A stretch of 33,698 nt of DNA from NCBI GenBank assembly GCA_018819265.1, contig JAHJQI010000165.1:1-33698 (forward strand), read 5' to 3'. Position numbers and translations under genes: made by a program. The stretch comes from Alphaproteobacteria bacterium. GTDB taxonomy: Bacteria > Pseudomonadota > Alphaproteobacteria > Rhizobiales > Hyphomicrobiaceae. Under the pieces are notes generated by a model. That model did no database searches. It had not been told where the DNA came from and was given only the letters and a program-made list of their open reading frames with translations. Below are positions 17,338 to 25,425 of this stretch, piece by piece; the stretch's first letter is position 1, and the number at the start of each line of letters is the position of its first letter.

Positions 17338-20241
17338 TTGCCGCGTTTATTCATTTCGCATTCGAGCAAGGACAATATCCAGGCGCTGGCGTTTCAGCGT
17401 TGGCTGATGGGCAGAGGCTGGGGGCAGGACGACATCTTCATCGACCTGCACGACATGCAGGCGGGTGAAAAATGGCGCGAGACGTTGGTCAAGGCCAACG
17501 TGGCTTGCGACGCGCTGTTGTTCCTGGCCTCGCCAGAGGCCCTCGGCAGCGACGAATGCCTGCGTGAAGTGCGCCGGGCGGAAGACGACCGCAAGGACGT
17601 GATCGTCGCCATCCTGCGCGACGTGACGCTGGAAGATGCGCGCCTCAAACCGTGGATGGACCGCCAGATCGTCGACCTGTCCGCCGAGTTGCGTGAGGAG
17701 CGCGTCGAGGTCGAGCACCAGAGCCGCCGCCACTTCGTCGATTTCAACCGGCTGGCGCTGGAGGCGATCCACGCCAAGCTGATCGACTGGGGGCATGCGC
17801 CCGACAGTTTCGCCTGGCCGCCGAAGGAACGCCCAAACGCGCAGCCCTATCCCGGCCTCGATGCCTTCGACGAGTTGTCGGCGGGTGTCTACTTCGGCCG
17901 CGAAGCCGACATCATGAGCGGCATCCGCGACTTGCGCCAGATGCGCCATCGCGGCAGCCCCCGGCTCATGGTGATCCAGGCCGCTTCCGGTGCTGGCAAA
18001 TCGAGCTTTCTGCGCGCAGGGCTGTGGCCGAAGCTGGCGCGCACCGCCGAGTTCGTGCCACTGGCGATCGTGCGCCCAGCCAAGGGTGTGATCACCGGGC
18101 CCCAGGGCCTCGGCAAGGGCCTGGAAGACTGGTTCGGGCGCCACCGAAGCCGACGCTCGGCTGGCTCGATCAATGCCGAACTGATGGCAGGCGATACGAG
18201 TGCAGGCGCCGCCAAACTGGCCGCCATCATGCGCGAGGCGGCCCAGATCGTCGAAGAGGCGCGCAGCCTCGCAGCCGAAGACGGTCGCCCGTCGGCGCGG
18301 CCCTCGATGCTGATCGCCATCGATCAGGGCGAGGAATTGTTTGCCGCCGAGGACACCGCCGAGAGCGAGCGCTTTATAACCATGCTGGGCCATCTGCTAG
18401 CCCACCCGCCCGAGGGTCTCGATCCCTTAGCCTTGATGACCATCCGGGCCGATAGCGTCGACCCGTTACTACAGCGGGTTCCAAAGCTCGGCATCGACGC
18501 CCCGCACATGCGGCCGCTGCCGCCGCTTTCGGTATCGGCCTATCGCGACGTGATCACCAAGCCCGCCGCTGTCTACGCGCGCCGCGTTGCCCGCCTCGAT
18601 GTCGAGCCCGAGTTGGTTGAACTGCTGGTGGAAAAGAGCACGGGCAAGGACGCGTTGCCGTTGCTCGCGTTCACCCTGCAACGCATGTTCGATCTCTATC
18701 ACAACGAGCAGCGGCTCACCGTTGCCGATTACGAGGCGATGGGCGGCATCGAGGGCTCGATCGACCGTGCGCTAGTGGAATCCCAGAAGATCGCGGGTGC
18801 GGCGGGCAGTCAGTACAATCTGCGCCGCCTCATGGTGCCGGGTCTCGCGACATGGGACCCGGCGGCGAATGCCGCCAAGCGGCTTGTGGCCCGCGAAGGC
18901 GACCTGACTGGTGGCGACCGGGCGAGCCTTGCCCCGCTGGCCAACGCGCTTGTCGCCAACCGCCTGCTCACGCGCGGAGCCGGTACGCTGGAGGTAGCGC
19001 ACGAGGCGCTCTTGCGACGCCCGCCGATCGACGGCTGGCTCGACGCGCAGAAAGACGCGCTCAAGCTGCGCGACGACGTGCTCAAAGAGGCCGCCGAATG
19101 GGCGGGCGGCGGCAAGGCCGCCCGCGACCTCGTGCGGCACGGCGATCGGCTCAAAAGCGCACTTCATCTCGCCGCTAACCCGGACTTTGCGTCGGCGCTG
19201 TCGCCTGCGAAGGACTATCTCACCGCGTGCCGCGGGCTGGAGACGGCGGGGCAGCGTCGGGCGCGACGGACTCAGCGAGCCATAACCACGTTGATGGCCG
19301 GAGTAATCGCACTTCTGATCGGTATTATCTTCAAAGCCGAGATCGAGCAGGTCGCATTCGAGCAGACCACAGTCCGCAACTACATCACCGCGCAGGTCCG
19401 CCCTCACGTGCTCACTGCCGAGAAGGAGCGCGCGCTGAAGCCCGGCACCACATTCCGCGAATGCGCGAAAGACTGCCCGGAGATGGTCGTGGTGCCGTCA
19501 GGGTCGTTCCTGATGGGATCACCGGATGGCGAGAAGGGCCGATACGCATCCGAAGGCCCCGTGCATCCCGTCACCATCGCCAAGCCGTTTGCCGTCGGCA
19601 AGTTCGCAGTCACCTGGGACGAGTGGGAGGTCTGCGTGACCATGCGCGGTTGCGACGGCCGGCCCACAGGCGATGCGGCATATGGCAAACTCAACCGGCC
19701 GGTCATCAACGTGACCTGGGATCAAGCGCAGTCCTATGCGGCATGGCTGTCGCGGATGACAGGCAAGCCCTATCGGCTGCTGACAGAGGCCGAGTGGGAG
19801 TATGCCGCGCGCGGCGTCACCAGCAAGGAAGCGCCGCATCTCGCCTATCCCTGGGGTGACGAGGACATCTGCAAGCACGCGAACTTGGCAGACAAGAAGT
19901 TCAAGACAGCCGGGTATAGTGGTGATAGTGCCGATTGCGATGATGGATGGTCCACGACGGCACCTGTCGGAAAATATCCAGCCAACGCCTTCGGCCTCCA
20001 CGATATGCACGGCAACGTCTGGCAATGGCTCCAGGATGGCTGGCACGACAACTACAAGGGCGATCCACCGTCAGATGGTACGGAATGGGTTAAGGGTGCA
20101 GACACAAGTCGCCGTGTGGTCCGCGGCGGTTCCTGGATCAACTCTCCTCAGTTCCTCCGCTCCGTCGACCGCAACAGGGTCACCACCGGCGGCCGGGTCA
20201 GCGGCCTCGGTTTCCGTGTCGGGAGGACGCTTAACCCCTGA
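17338..20241 (+). CDS. TIR-STAND NTPase-FGE protein, target of the diversity-generating retroelement
   Basis: The 967-residue product, counted from TTG 17338, has an N-terminal TIR domain (residues ~2-125, RLFISHSSKDN; SDECLREV with a Glu at ~77 where TIR NADases carry their catalytic Glu). A STAND-type NTPase follows, with Walker A (GAGK, 218-221) and Walker B-like LIAIDQGEELF (~325). After the basic stretch RRARRTQR comes one membrane segment (~648-668), then an FGE-sulfatase/C-type-lectin-fold domain (~706-965). The last ~40 codons are the variable repeat. By the positive-inside rule the FGE domain would be outside the cytoplasm. The frame is open upstream to ATG 17221, but TTG fits the TIR fold start and the relic start at 22151. 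Role inferred: ligand sensing coupled to TIR signalling. Confidence 0.88.
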   Translation: MPRLFISHSSKDNIQALAFQRWLMGRGWGQDDIFIDLHDMQAGEKWRETLVKANVACDALLFLASPEALGSDECLREVRRAEDDRKDVIVAILRDVTLEDARLKPWMDRQIVDLSAELREERVEVEHQSRRHFVDFNRLALEAIHAKLIDWGHAPDSFAWPPKERPNAQPYPGLDAFDELSAGVYFGREADIMSGIRDLRQMRHRGSPRLMVIQAASGAGKSSFLRAGLWPKLARTAEFVPLAIVRPAKGVITGPQGLGKGLEDWFGRHRSRRSAGSINAELMAGDTSAGAAKLAAIMREAAQIVEEARSLAAEDGRPSARPSMLIAIDQGEELFAAEDTAESERFITMLGHLLAHPPEGLDPLALMTIRADSVDPLLQRVPKLGIDAPHMRPLPPLSVSAYRDVITKPAAVYARRVARLDVEPELVELLVEKSTGKDALPLLAFTLQRMFDLYHNEQRLTVADYEAMGGIEGSIDRALVESQKIAGAAGSQYNLRRLMVPGLATWDPAANAAKRLVAREGDLTGGDRASLAPLANALVANRLLTRGAGTLEVAHEALLRRPPIDGWLDAQKDALKLRDDVLKEAAEWAGGGKAARDLVRHGDRLKSALHLAANPDFASALSPAKDYLTACRGLETAGQRRARRTQRAITTLMAGVIALLIGIIFKAEIEQVAFEQTTVRNYITAQVRPHVLTAEKERALKPGTTFRECAKDCPEMVVVPSGSFLMGSPDGEKGRYASEGPVHPVTIAKPFAVGKFAVTWDEWEVCVTMRGCDGRPTGDAAYGKLNRPVINVTWDQAQSYAAWLSRMTGKPYRLLTEAEWEYAARGVTSKEAPHLAYPWGDEDICKHANLADKKFKTAGYSGDSADCDDGWSTTAPVGKYPANAFGLHDMHGNVWQWLQDGWHDNYKGDPPSDGTEWVKGADTSRRVVRGGSWINSPQFLRSVDRNRVTTGGRVSGLGFRVGRTLNP
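20108..20231 (+). repeat. DGR variable repeat (VR)
   Basis: This 124-bp segment at the 3' end of the TIR-FGE gene aligns without gaps to the template repeat at 21742-21865. It differs at 20138, 20143, 20148, 20152, 20153, 20167, 20179, 20180, 20189, 20191, 20192, 20197, 20198, 20201, 20203 and 20204, and in every case the template base is A. A single G/C difference at 20226 lies in the invariant 3' tail (from 20205), the expected place of the initiation-of-mutagenic-homology site. Ten residues change relative to the template, mostly Asn to Ile, Phe, Asp, Val, Gly or Ser. Confidence 0.95.
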
Positions 20242-20266
20242 ATCCTTAACTCTTTACCTCTTGGGT

Positions 20267-20287
20267 CCAGGGTGCGCAGCACCCTGG
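20267..20287 (+). promoter_or_regulatory. Perfect hairpin downstream of the variable repeat
   Basis: CCAGGGTGC and GCACCCTGG form a 9-bp perfect stem around a GCA loop, 36 bp past the end of VR and 27 bp before avd. No T-run follows, so it is a poor intrinsic terminator. In the Bordetella phage DGR a hairpin or cruciform just beyond the VR is needed for efficient target recognition; this is a candidate for the same role. Confidence 0.55.
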
Positions 20288-20313
20288 TCGCTACGGAATC
20301 GATAGGTGCATTC

Positions 20314-20673
20314 ATGGCCAATAACGCAAAACGCACCGGTGCGGCGATCGAAGCGCACTATCAGTTCCTGCTGTGGCTAGGTCCGGCTCTGGAAAAGTTC
20401 CCAAAGACGCACAAATTCACGCTCGCCGACCGCATCCAAAACCAAGCTCTCGATATCCTCGAAGCCCTGATCGAGGCGACCTACACACGGGAACGGGTGC
20501 AGCATCTGCGGCGCGCAAACCTGGGGATAGAGAAGCTGCGGTTCTTGTTTCGACTCGCTGCCGACCTCAAGGTGCTGGACAGGAAAAAGTACGAGTTCGC
20601 TGCCCGGACACTTGATGAGACCGGGCGATCAATTGGCGCATGGGCAAAGGCGCACAATGCCGCGACGGCATGA
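20314..20673 (+). CDS. avd: DGR accessory variability protein Avd
   Basis: A 119-residue, almost entirely helical and basic protein with the features of Avd, a four-helix-bundle protein that forms a pentamer, binds the template RNA and reverse transcriptase and is needed for mutagenic retrohoming. Helices include AAIEAHYQFLLWLGPALEKF, FTLADRIQNQALDILEALIEA and NLGIEKLRFLFRLAADL. The ATG at 20314 starts the conserved part; an in-frame ATG at 20272 lies in the hairpin region and is less likely. It overlaps the reverse transcriptase gene by 17 bp and lies 72 bp after the target gene. Confidence 0.9.
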   Translation: MANNAKRTGAAIEAHYQFLLWLGPALEKFPKTHKFTLADRIQNQALDILEALIEATYTRERVQHLRRANLGIEKLRFLFRLAADLKVLDRKKYEFAARTLDETGRSIGAWAKAHNAATA

Positions 20674-21913
20674 CAATTTGTTCGAGGGCATCGCCAGTTT
20701 CCAGGCGCTGAGCCAAGCAGCGCGCCGCGCCATCCGTGGCAAACGCGCAAAGCCCGGCGCATGCGCCTTTTTTGCTAATCTCGAACGCGAATTGCTGTCG
20801 CTCGAACGCCAGTTGCAGGACGGCAGCTACCGTCCGGGCCGCTACGTCGCCTTCGAGGTCAACGATCCCAAGAAGCGCATTGTCTCCGCAGCACCCTTCC
20901 GCGACCGGGTCGTGCATCATGCGCTGTGTGCCGTCGTCGAGCCGATCTTCGAAGCTTGCTTCATCGACCAGACGTTCGCCAACCGCAAGGGCAAGGGGAC
21001 GCATCGCGCCATCAATGTCTATGAGGGGTATCGAGATCGCCATGCCCATGTTCTCCGGTGCGACATCTACCGGTATTTTCCGGCCATAGATCACGCGCTG
21101 CTGAAGGCGGCGCTGCGGCGGCGTATTGCGTGCGCGCGGACGCTCGATTTGCTCGACATGATCATCGACCGGTCGAATGCTCAGGAGCCGGTCAATCTCT
21201 ACTTCCACGGCGATAATCTGTTCGCCCCGTTCGAGCGCCGTCGCGGCCTGCCGATCGGCAATCTGACAAGCCAATTCTTTGCCAACCTTTACCTGGACGG
21301 CTTCGATCATTGGGTCACCGAAGTGTTGAAAGCGCCGTACGTCCGTTACGTCGATGATTTCGCGTTGTTCCATGACGATGCCGAGGTCTTAGCGGAATGG
21401 CACGACCGGATCGAAACCTATCTCGCGGGGCGGCGGCTCCGTGCGCACCCCGTCAAGACGTACATTGCGCCGAGCGCCAGAAGCGTTCAGTTCCTGGGTT
21501 ACGAGTTGCACGCGGACGGTGGCCGCAGCCTGCCCGAGGAAAACGTGCGCCGGTTTCGTAATCGTCTGCGTGGACTTCGCGACCAGTGGCGCGCCGGTAC
21601 GGTCGGACCCGGTGATGTCGAGCCGCGTGTGCGGGCCTGGATCGCGCACGCAGAGAATGCAGATACGTGGCGCTTGCGCCATGCGATCTTCCGGGGAGGC
21701 CGGTTTGATCCGCGCCGAACCAGAAGCCTGAATGGCCCCTTGTCGCCGTGTGGTCCGCGGCGGTTCCTGGAACAACACTCCACAGAACCTCCGCTCCGTC
21801 AACCGCAACAGGAACACCACCGACAACCGGAACAACAACCTCGGTTTCCGTGTCGGGAGCACGCTGTCAGCCAGAACCGGCGCGATCACGGTTTCGCCGG
21901 GCGAGCACCTTAG
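20657..21913 (+). CDS. Diversity-generating retroelement reverse transcriptase
   Basis: A 418-residue RT. It carries the DGR hallmark in motif 4, [19 protein letters not shown], where IGNLTSQ replaces the QGxxxSP found in group II intron RTs. The catalytic YVDD is at residues 231-234, and the C-terminal part has the [15 protein letters not shown] thumb stretch. Established DGR RTs with Avd copy the template RNA and misincorporate opposite adenines. The start at 20657 overlaps avd; an ATG at 20612 lies deeper inside avd. The frame continues through the template repeat in a different phase from the target gene, so the last ~60 residues are probably a by-product of that overlap. Confidence 0.93.
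   Translation: MPRRHDNLFEGIASFQALSQAARRAIRGKRAKPGACAFFANLERELLSLERQLQDGSYRPGRYVAFEVNDPKKRIVSAAPFRDRVVHHALCAVVEPIFEACFIDQTFANRKGKGTHRAINVYEGYRDRHAHVLRCDIYRYFPAIDHALLKAALRRRIACARTLDLLDMIIDRSNAQEPVNLYFHGDNLFAPFERRRGLPIGNLTSQFFANLYLDGFDHWVTEVLKAPYVRYVDDFALFHDDAEVLAEWHDRIETYLAGRRLRAHPVKTYIAPSARSVQFLGYELHADGGRSLPEENVRRFRNRLRGLRDQWRAGTVGPGDVEPRVRAWIAHAENADTWRLRHAIFRGGRFDPRRTRSLNGPLSPCGPRRFLEQHSTEPPLRQPQQEHHRQPEQQPRFPCREHAVSQNRRDHGFAGRAP
21742..21865 (+). repeat. DGR template repeat (TR)
   Basis: This is the template copy of the variable repeat, offset by 1634 bp. Read in the target-gene phase it holds a run of AAC codons (Asn) at almost every site that differs in VR, the usual codon of DGR templates because A-mutagenesis of AAC reaches many amino acids but no stop codon. 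It lies inside the 3' end of the reverse-transcriptase frame, shifted by +1 relative to it. The template RNA would continue beyond 21865, but its ends cannot be set from sequence. Confidence 0.95.
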
Positions 21914-22082
21914 CGTCCAGGGCCGTTCATGATGAGCACGGATGCGGCGGCCAATAAGTTGGCGTCCGCGCGCATGACCACGGTGGCACCTGCCCTGGGA
22001 GACATATGGGCTCCGGCAGGCGCCGCCGGATTTTGTATCGCAGTCGTGAACCGGCCAACTGACTCCGGCGGCGTACTATCGG

Positions 22083-22127
22083 TTGCACCCGCTTACACCC
22101 CATTCACCACGATACATCGTTCCCCGG
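22083..22127 (+). repeat. Interspersed repeat, copy B
   Basis: It is 43/45 identical to copy C at 26602-26646, beginning TTGCACCCGC and ending TTCCCCGG. It ends 24 nt before a relic TIR gene start and 60 nt before the ketopantoate-reductase-like gene. Confidence 0.8.
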
Positions 22128-22150
22128 CTGGCGTCGTCGCCGGTATCCTG

Positions 22151-22180
22151 ATGGCCCGATTGTTCATCAGCCACTGGAGC
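22151..22180 (+). pseudogene. Relic of a TIR-domain gene start
   Basis: Ten codons read MARLFISHWS, nearly the same as the start of the DGR target (RLFISHSSKD after its TTG). The match to a TIR first strand ends after about eight residues, and the frame runs straight into the ketopantoate-reductase-like protein. It may be the footprint of a lost TIR gene, or simply part of a leader shared by the element's cargo genes. The short length makes chance convergence possible. Confidence 0.4.
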
Positions 22181-22186
22181 ACTCCC

Positions 22187-23257
22187 ATGCGCGGACCCAG
22201 ACGTATTCTCATCCTCGGCGCCTCCTATGGCGCGCTACTTGGAACAAAGCTCGCAGCCGCCGGGCATCACGTGACGCTCGTCGGCCTTCCCAACGAGGTC
22301 GCCCGGATCAACGACGATGGCTGCCGCCTTCGCTTGCCCGTGCGTGGCATAGACGGCCTTATCGAGATCCACTCGAGGACCTTGGCCGGGTCCATTGATG
22401 CCGCGAGCCCGGGTGTCGCCGAGCCCGCCCGCTATGATCTCGTGGTCCTCGCCATGCAGGAGCCGCAGTATCGCGCCCCGGCCATCCGGCGGCTGCTCGT
22501 TGCGATCGCAGTGGCGGACAGGCCCGTGCTGTCGGTCATGAACATGCCGCCACTGCCGTTCCTGAAACGCATCCCATCGCTCGACGCTGCCGCGCTCGAG
22601 GCCTGCTACACCGATGCGACCGTGTGGGACCCGCTCGACCCGAGCCGCGTGACGCTGTGCAGCCCCGATCCGCAGGCATTTCGTCCGCCGGGCGAGGAAG
22701 TCAACGTGCTCCAGGTGCGACTCGCCACCAATTTCAAGGCGGCACCGTTCGAGCGCGACGACGACAATGCATTGCTGTTGGAACTGGCTGAAAGCGTGGA
22801 GGGCGTTCGGTATGACATCGGCGCTGAGCGCGTGGACCTGCCGGTCAAGCTCCGCGTCCCTGGCTCGATTTTTGTTCCGATGGCAAAGTGGTGCATGCTG
22901 ATGGCCGGAAACTATCGGTGCTTCGCGGAAAACCGGATCGTCTCGATCCGCGATGCCGTTCATCGGGACCTCGCCGCTTCCCGCGCGGTCTACGACGATG
23001 TTACGGATCTCTGTGTCGGGCTTGGCGCCAGCCGTGACGACCTCGTGCCGTTCGAAAAATACGCCAACGCTGCTTTGTCGCTCGAAAGCCCGTCCTCGGT
23101 GGCCCGCGCGTTGGCCGCCGGTGCCACCCACATCGAGCGCGTCGACCGGTTGGTGGCCACGATCGCCGAGGGTGCAGGCCGCCCGCTCTTCGCCGTTTAC
23201 GACATCGTCGCGCGGGTCGATACGTGGCTCACCAGAAACCGCGCCGAGGCGGCTTGA
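22187..23257 (+). CDS. Ketopantoate reductase-like oxidoreductase
   Basis: A 356-residue protein with an N-terminal Rossmann fold (RRILILGASYGALLGTKLAAAG, a GxxxGxxxG-type dinucleotide site) and a layout like the ApbA/PanE 2-dehydropantoate 2-reductase superfamily, including YDLVVLAMQEPQ at the end of the nucleotide domain and a helical C-terminal domain (KYANAALSLESPSSVARAL). Enzymes of this group reduce 2-keto acids with NADPH; the substrate is uncertain, and it is longer than typical PanE. The frame is open upstream to 21929, but ATG 22187 directly precedes the fold. It sits 60 nt after repeat copy B and is convergent with the broken hipA. Confidence 0.75.
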   Translation: MRGPRRILILGASYGALLGTKLAAAGHHVTLVGLPNEVARINDDGCRLRLPVRGIDGLIEIHSRTLAGSIDAASPGVAEPARYDLVVLAMQEPQYRAPAIRRLLVAIAVADRPVLSVMNMPPLPFLKRIPSLDAAALEACYTDATVWDPLDPSRVTLCSPDPQAFRPPGEEVNVLQVRLATNFKAAPFERDDDNALLLELAESVEGVRYDIGAERVDLPVKLRVPGSIFVPMAKWCMLMAGNYRCFAENRIVSIRDAVHRDLAASRAVYDDVTDLCVGLGASRDDLVPFEKYANAALSLESPSSVARALAAGATHIERVDRLVATIAEGAGRPLFAVYDIVARVDTWLTRNRAEAA

Positions 23258-23280
23258 GGTGCATTGGACTGTCGGCAATA

Positions 23281-23307
23281 GCGGTGGACGGGCGTGCCAC
23301 CCACCGC
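23281..23307. terminator. Hairpin between convergent genes
   Basis: GCGGTGG (23281-23287) and CCACCGC (23301-23307) can pair across a 13-nt loop between the ends of the reductase-like gene and hipA. There is no T-run, so it is at best a weak or factor-dependent terminator. Confidence 0.3.
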
Positions 23308-23329
23308 TGCGCCGGCACTGTTGCTCTCG

Positions 23330-24040
23330 CTAGAGATAACAACGATGCGCCTTCTCAATCTTGCGGCCAGTGTCCCCAGGCACCCCAGCCTTGACGGCGA
23401 ATTCGGGCCAACGCTTCACGCTTGTGATAACGCGGTCAATGACCTCTTTCGCTGGCTTCACTTTGATCCCGCCAACATGCGCGAGCGCGATCAGGTCGGA
23501 ACGCTCAAAAACGTAGCGTTTGCCATTGACGCTCATCTGGTGCCGCCCGGTCCATTCACCGCCGGGGTTCCAAGCATAGGATATGTCGAAAGCAGGCGAC
23601 AACCGCCATCGGCCTTGCCTGTCCATCAGAAAGGCGATGTTCTTCACATGATCGTCCTGGTTGCGCGCGATCACGTTGAACACGGCTCTCAGGAATTGCT
23701 GCTCGACGTCGAGCTTGGGTAGCCCGAGCCGCTTTAAGACTTGAAGCGCCTGCTCATACGCATAGCCGACGGGATTGTTGTAATCATAGTGCGCCAATGC
23801 CGCGAGAGACTGCATGTGCCGTTTACCGCCACTTGGTGACCGGTCGAAACGCTTGGTCATGAAATGGCTGCGTCCGCCCTCCTCGTGCAGCCGGCAATCT
23901 GACATTTCCACGCCCGCATCACGCGCCATGAGATGGTAGGCGTATTCGATGCGGCCATAGCCCAGAGGGTCAGCAAGCTCCTTGTCCTTATTGTTGACGA
24001 CGCCATCGAACTTGATCAGCCAGTGCTCAAATCCGGCCTT
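23330..24040 (-). pseudogene. hipA: HipA toxin, C-terminal part (interrupted)
   Basis: About 236 residues of the C-terminal kinase lobe of a HipA-family serine/threonine kinase, starting at AGFEHWLIKFDGVVNN. It keeps the catalytic loop (ARNQDDHVKN) and the following SPAFDISYAWN metal-binding stretch. Intact HipA phosphorylates targets such as glutamyl-tRNA synthetase, causing growth arrest, and is inhibited by HipB. An insertion sequence at 24041-25425 separates this piece from the N-terminal part, and no start codon or ribosome binding site of its own is evident, so it is probably not made as an active toxin. Confidence 0.85.
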
Positions 24041-24046
24041 AGGGTC

Positions 24047-24065
24047 ATGTGTGGACGACGCCCGC
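24047..24065 (+). repeat. IS inverted repeat (3' end of transposase side)
   Basis: ATGTGTGGACGACGCCCGC; its reverse complement matches 25405-25424 except for one substitution and one extra base. Confidence 0.75.
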
Positions 24066-24320
24066 GTTGCAAGAGGAATCTGGCGTTCGGGTTGCGGTCG
24101 GGTGCAAGTCATGTGTCCGGCCTGTTTGCGCGGCGCCATGACCGCTGGCCCTGATGTAGTCCGCAGATCGGGTCCCAATCAAAATTCCGGGCTCGACACC
24201 CGTGACCCACAAGCGGGTTCTCCCAATCTACAGTTCGACCGCTTCGCATCACACCATCATCACCCTCGCAATTCGAAAGTCGTTCAACAGCCCTGCCTCA
24301 GGCTCCCGTTGCTGAGCCCT
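24066..24320 (-). ncRNA. Non-coding end of the IS, possible guide (seek/bridge) RNA
   Basis: About 255 bp lie between the transposase stop and the inverted repeat with no supported gene. In IS1111-group elements this position encodes a short structured RNA that pairs with target and donor DNA. The identification rests on position only; no fold was computed. An in-frame extension of the hipA C-terminal frame crosses part of it but has no recognisable domain. Confidence 0.4.
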
Positions 24321-25344
24321 TCAGGCGGCTGCCGCAAGCACCGGCGCCCGATAGGTTCCACCGTTGCTCATGATCGCCCAGGCGATGCGCGCCGTCTTGT
24401 TGGCCACAGCGATTGCCACGACCTTGGCCGGTTTCCTGGCCAGCAGCTGCGCGATCCATGGATACTTCTGTGGATGACGCTTGGCATGCTGCACGACGGC
24501 CGTTGCGCCGGCCACCAGGAGACGCCGCAGATAGCGGTCTCCCTGTTTGGAGATGCCGCCAAGCCGTTCTTTTCCACCGGTTGAGTTCTGCCGGGGAACC
24601 AAGCCGATCCAGGCCGCCAGGTCTCGCCCCGATTTGAACGCACCGGGATCGGTGACAGTGGCAGAGAGCGCCGTTGCTCCGATCACGCCGATGCCCGGAA
24701 TGCTCTCCAGCCGACGGCTGACGTCGCTGGCGCGATGCTGGGCCTTAATGCAGCGATCGAGTTCGCCGATCTGCTGTTGCAATGACGCAAGCTGAGCAAT
24801 GATCACTCGGAGCGCCTGCAGAAGTGCGATCGGAATCGACTCAAGATTGCTTTCATTGTTGACCATGGCCATGAGCTTGACGAGGCCGTCGCGGCCCTGG
24901 TCGGCAACGAGGCCGAGTTCAGCCAGATGTGCTCGGAGCGCATTGATGAGCTGAGTTCTCTGGCCGATGAGGAGGTCGCGCGTGCGGTGCACGCTCAAGG
25001 TGGCCTGCTGCTCAGCAGTCTTGACGGGCACGAACCGCATACTTGGTCGCTTCGCAGATGGCAGCTGCATCGGCCGCATCGTTCTTCTGCCGCTTGACGT
25101 ATGCCTTCACATAAACAGGCGGGATCAATCGAACCTCATGTCCGAGCTTGGCCAGCTCGCGCGCCCAATGATGCGCCGTCGCGCAGGCCTCCATGCCGAT
25201 GAGGCACGGCGGCAGCTTGGAGAAGAATGTGATCATCTGACCGCGCCTTAGCTGACGAGTGACGACAATCTGACCTGCTGCGTCGACGCCATGAACCTGA
25301 AAAACGTTCTTGGCGAGATCCAACCCAATCGTGGTAATCTGCAT
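24321..25344 (-). pseudogene. IS110-family transposase, frameshifted
   Basis: The N-terminal part (ITTIGLDLAKNVFQVHGVD, with the first Asp of the DEDD RuvC-like site, and KNDAADAAAICEA) runs in one frame from ATG 25344 and stops at 25012. The rest, from RPSMRFVPVKTAEQQ through the transposase_20 domain (LESIPGIGVIGATAL, AAWIGLVPRQNSTGGKERLGGISKQGDRYLRRLL) to 24321, is in another frame. The break lies near 25030-25055, where a few codons expected between ICEA and RPSMRF are missing. With both halves otherwise well preserved, this looks like a recent inactivating mutation. Programmed frameshifting is not usual in this family. Confidence 0.85.
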
Positions 25345-25404
25345 GTGGACGGCCCCCTCAGTGATTCGTTTCAACGATCACCCTATGGCACTTCGATGCC
25401 GAGA

Positions 25405-25424
25405 GCGGGCGCCGTCCACCACAT
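25405..25424 (-). repeat. IS inverted repeat (transposase start side)
   Basis: On the minus strand it reads ATGTGGTGGACGGCGCCCGC, matching the repeat at 24047-24065 apart from one base and one insertion. hipA sequence resumes directly next to it. Confidence 0.75.
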
Positions 25425-25425
25425 C

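Larger units (their letters stand above)
24041..25425 (-). mobile_element. IS110-superfamily insertion sequence (IS1111-like) in hipA
   Basis: A ~1.38 kb element splits hipA between ...SGQVD and GFEHW.... Near-terminal inverted repeats (24047-24065 and 25405-25424) match at all but one base and one gap. It carries a DEDD transposase with only ~80 bp of non-coding sequence upstream but ~270 bp downstream. Terminal inverted repeats and a long downstream non-coding end are features of the IS1111 group rather than IS110 proper. No target duplication is obvious, as expected. Exact ends are uncertain by several bases. Confidence 0.75.

Noticed and set aside
20612..20656. Earlier ATG for the DGR reverse transcriptase
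   Set aside because: It lies well inside avd and adds residues without RT similarity; 20657 gives the usual short overlap.
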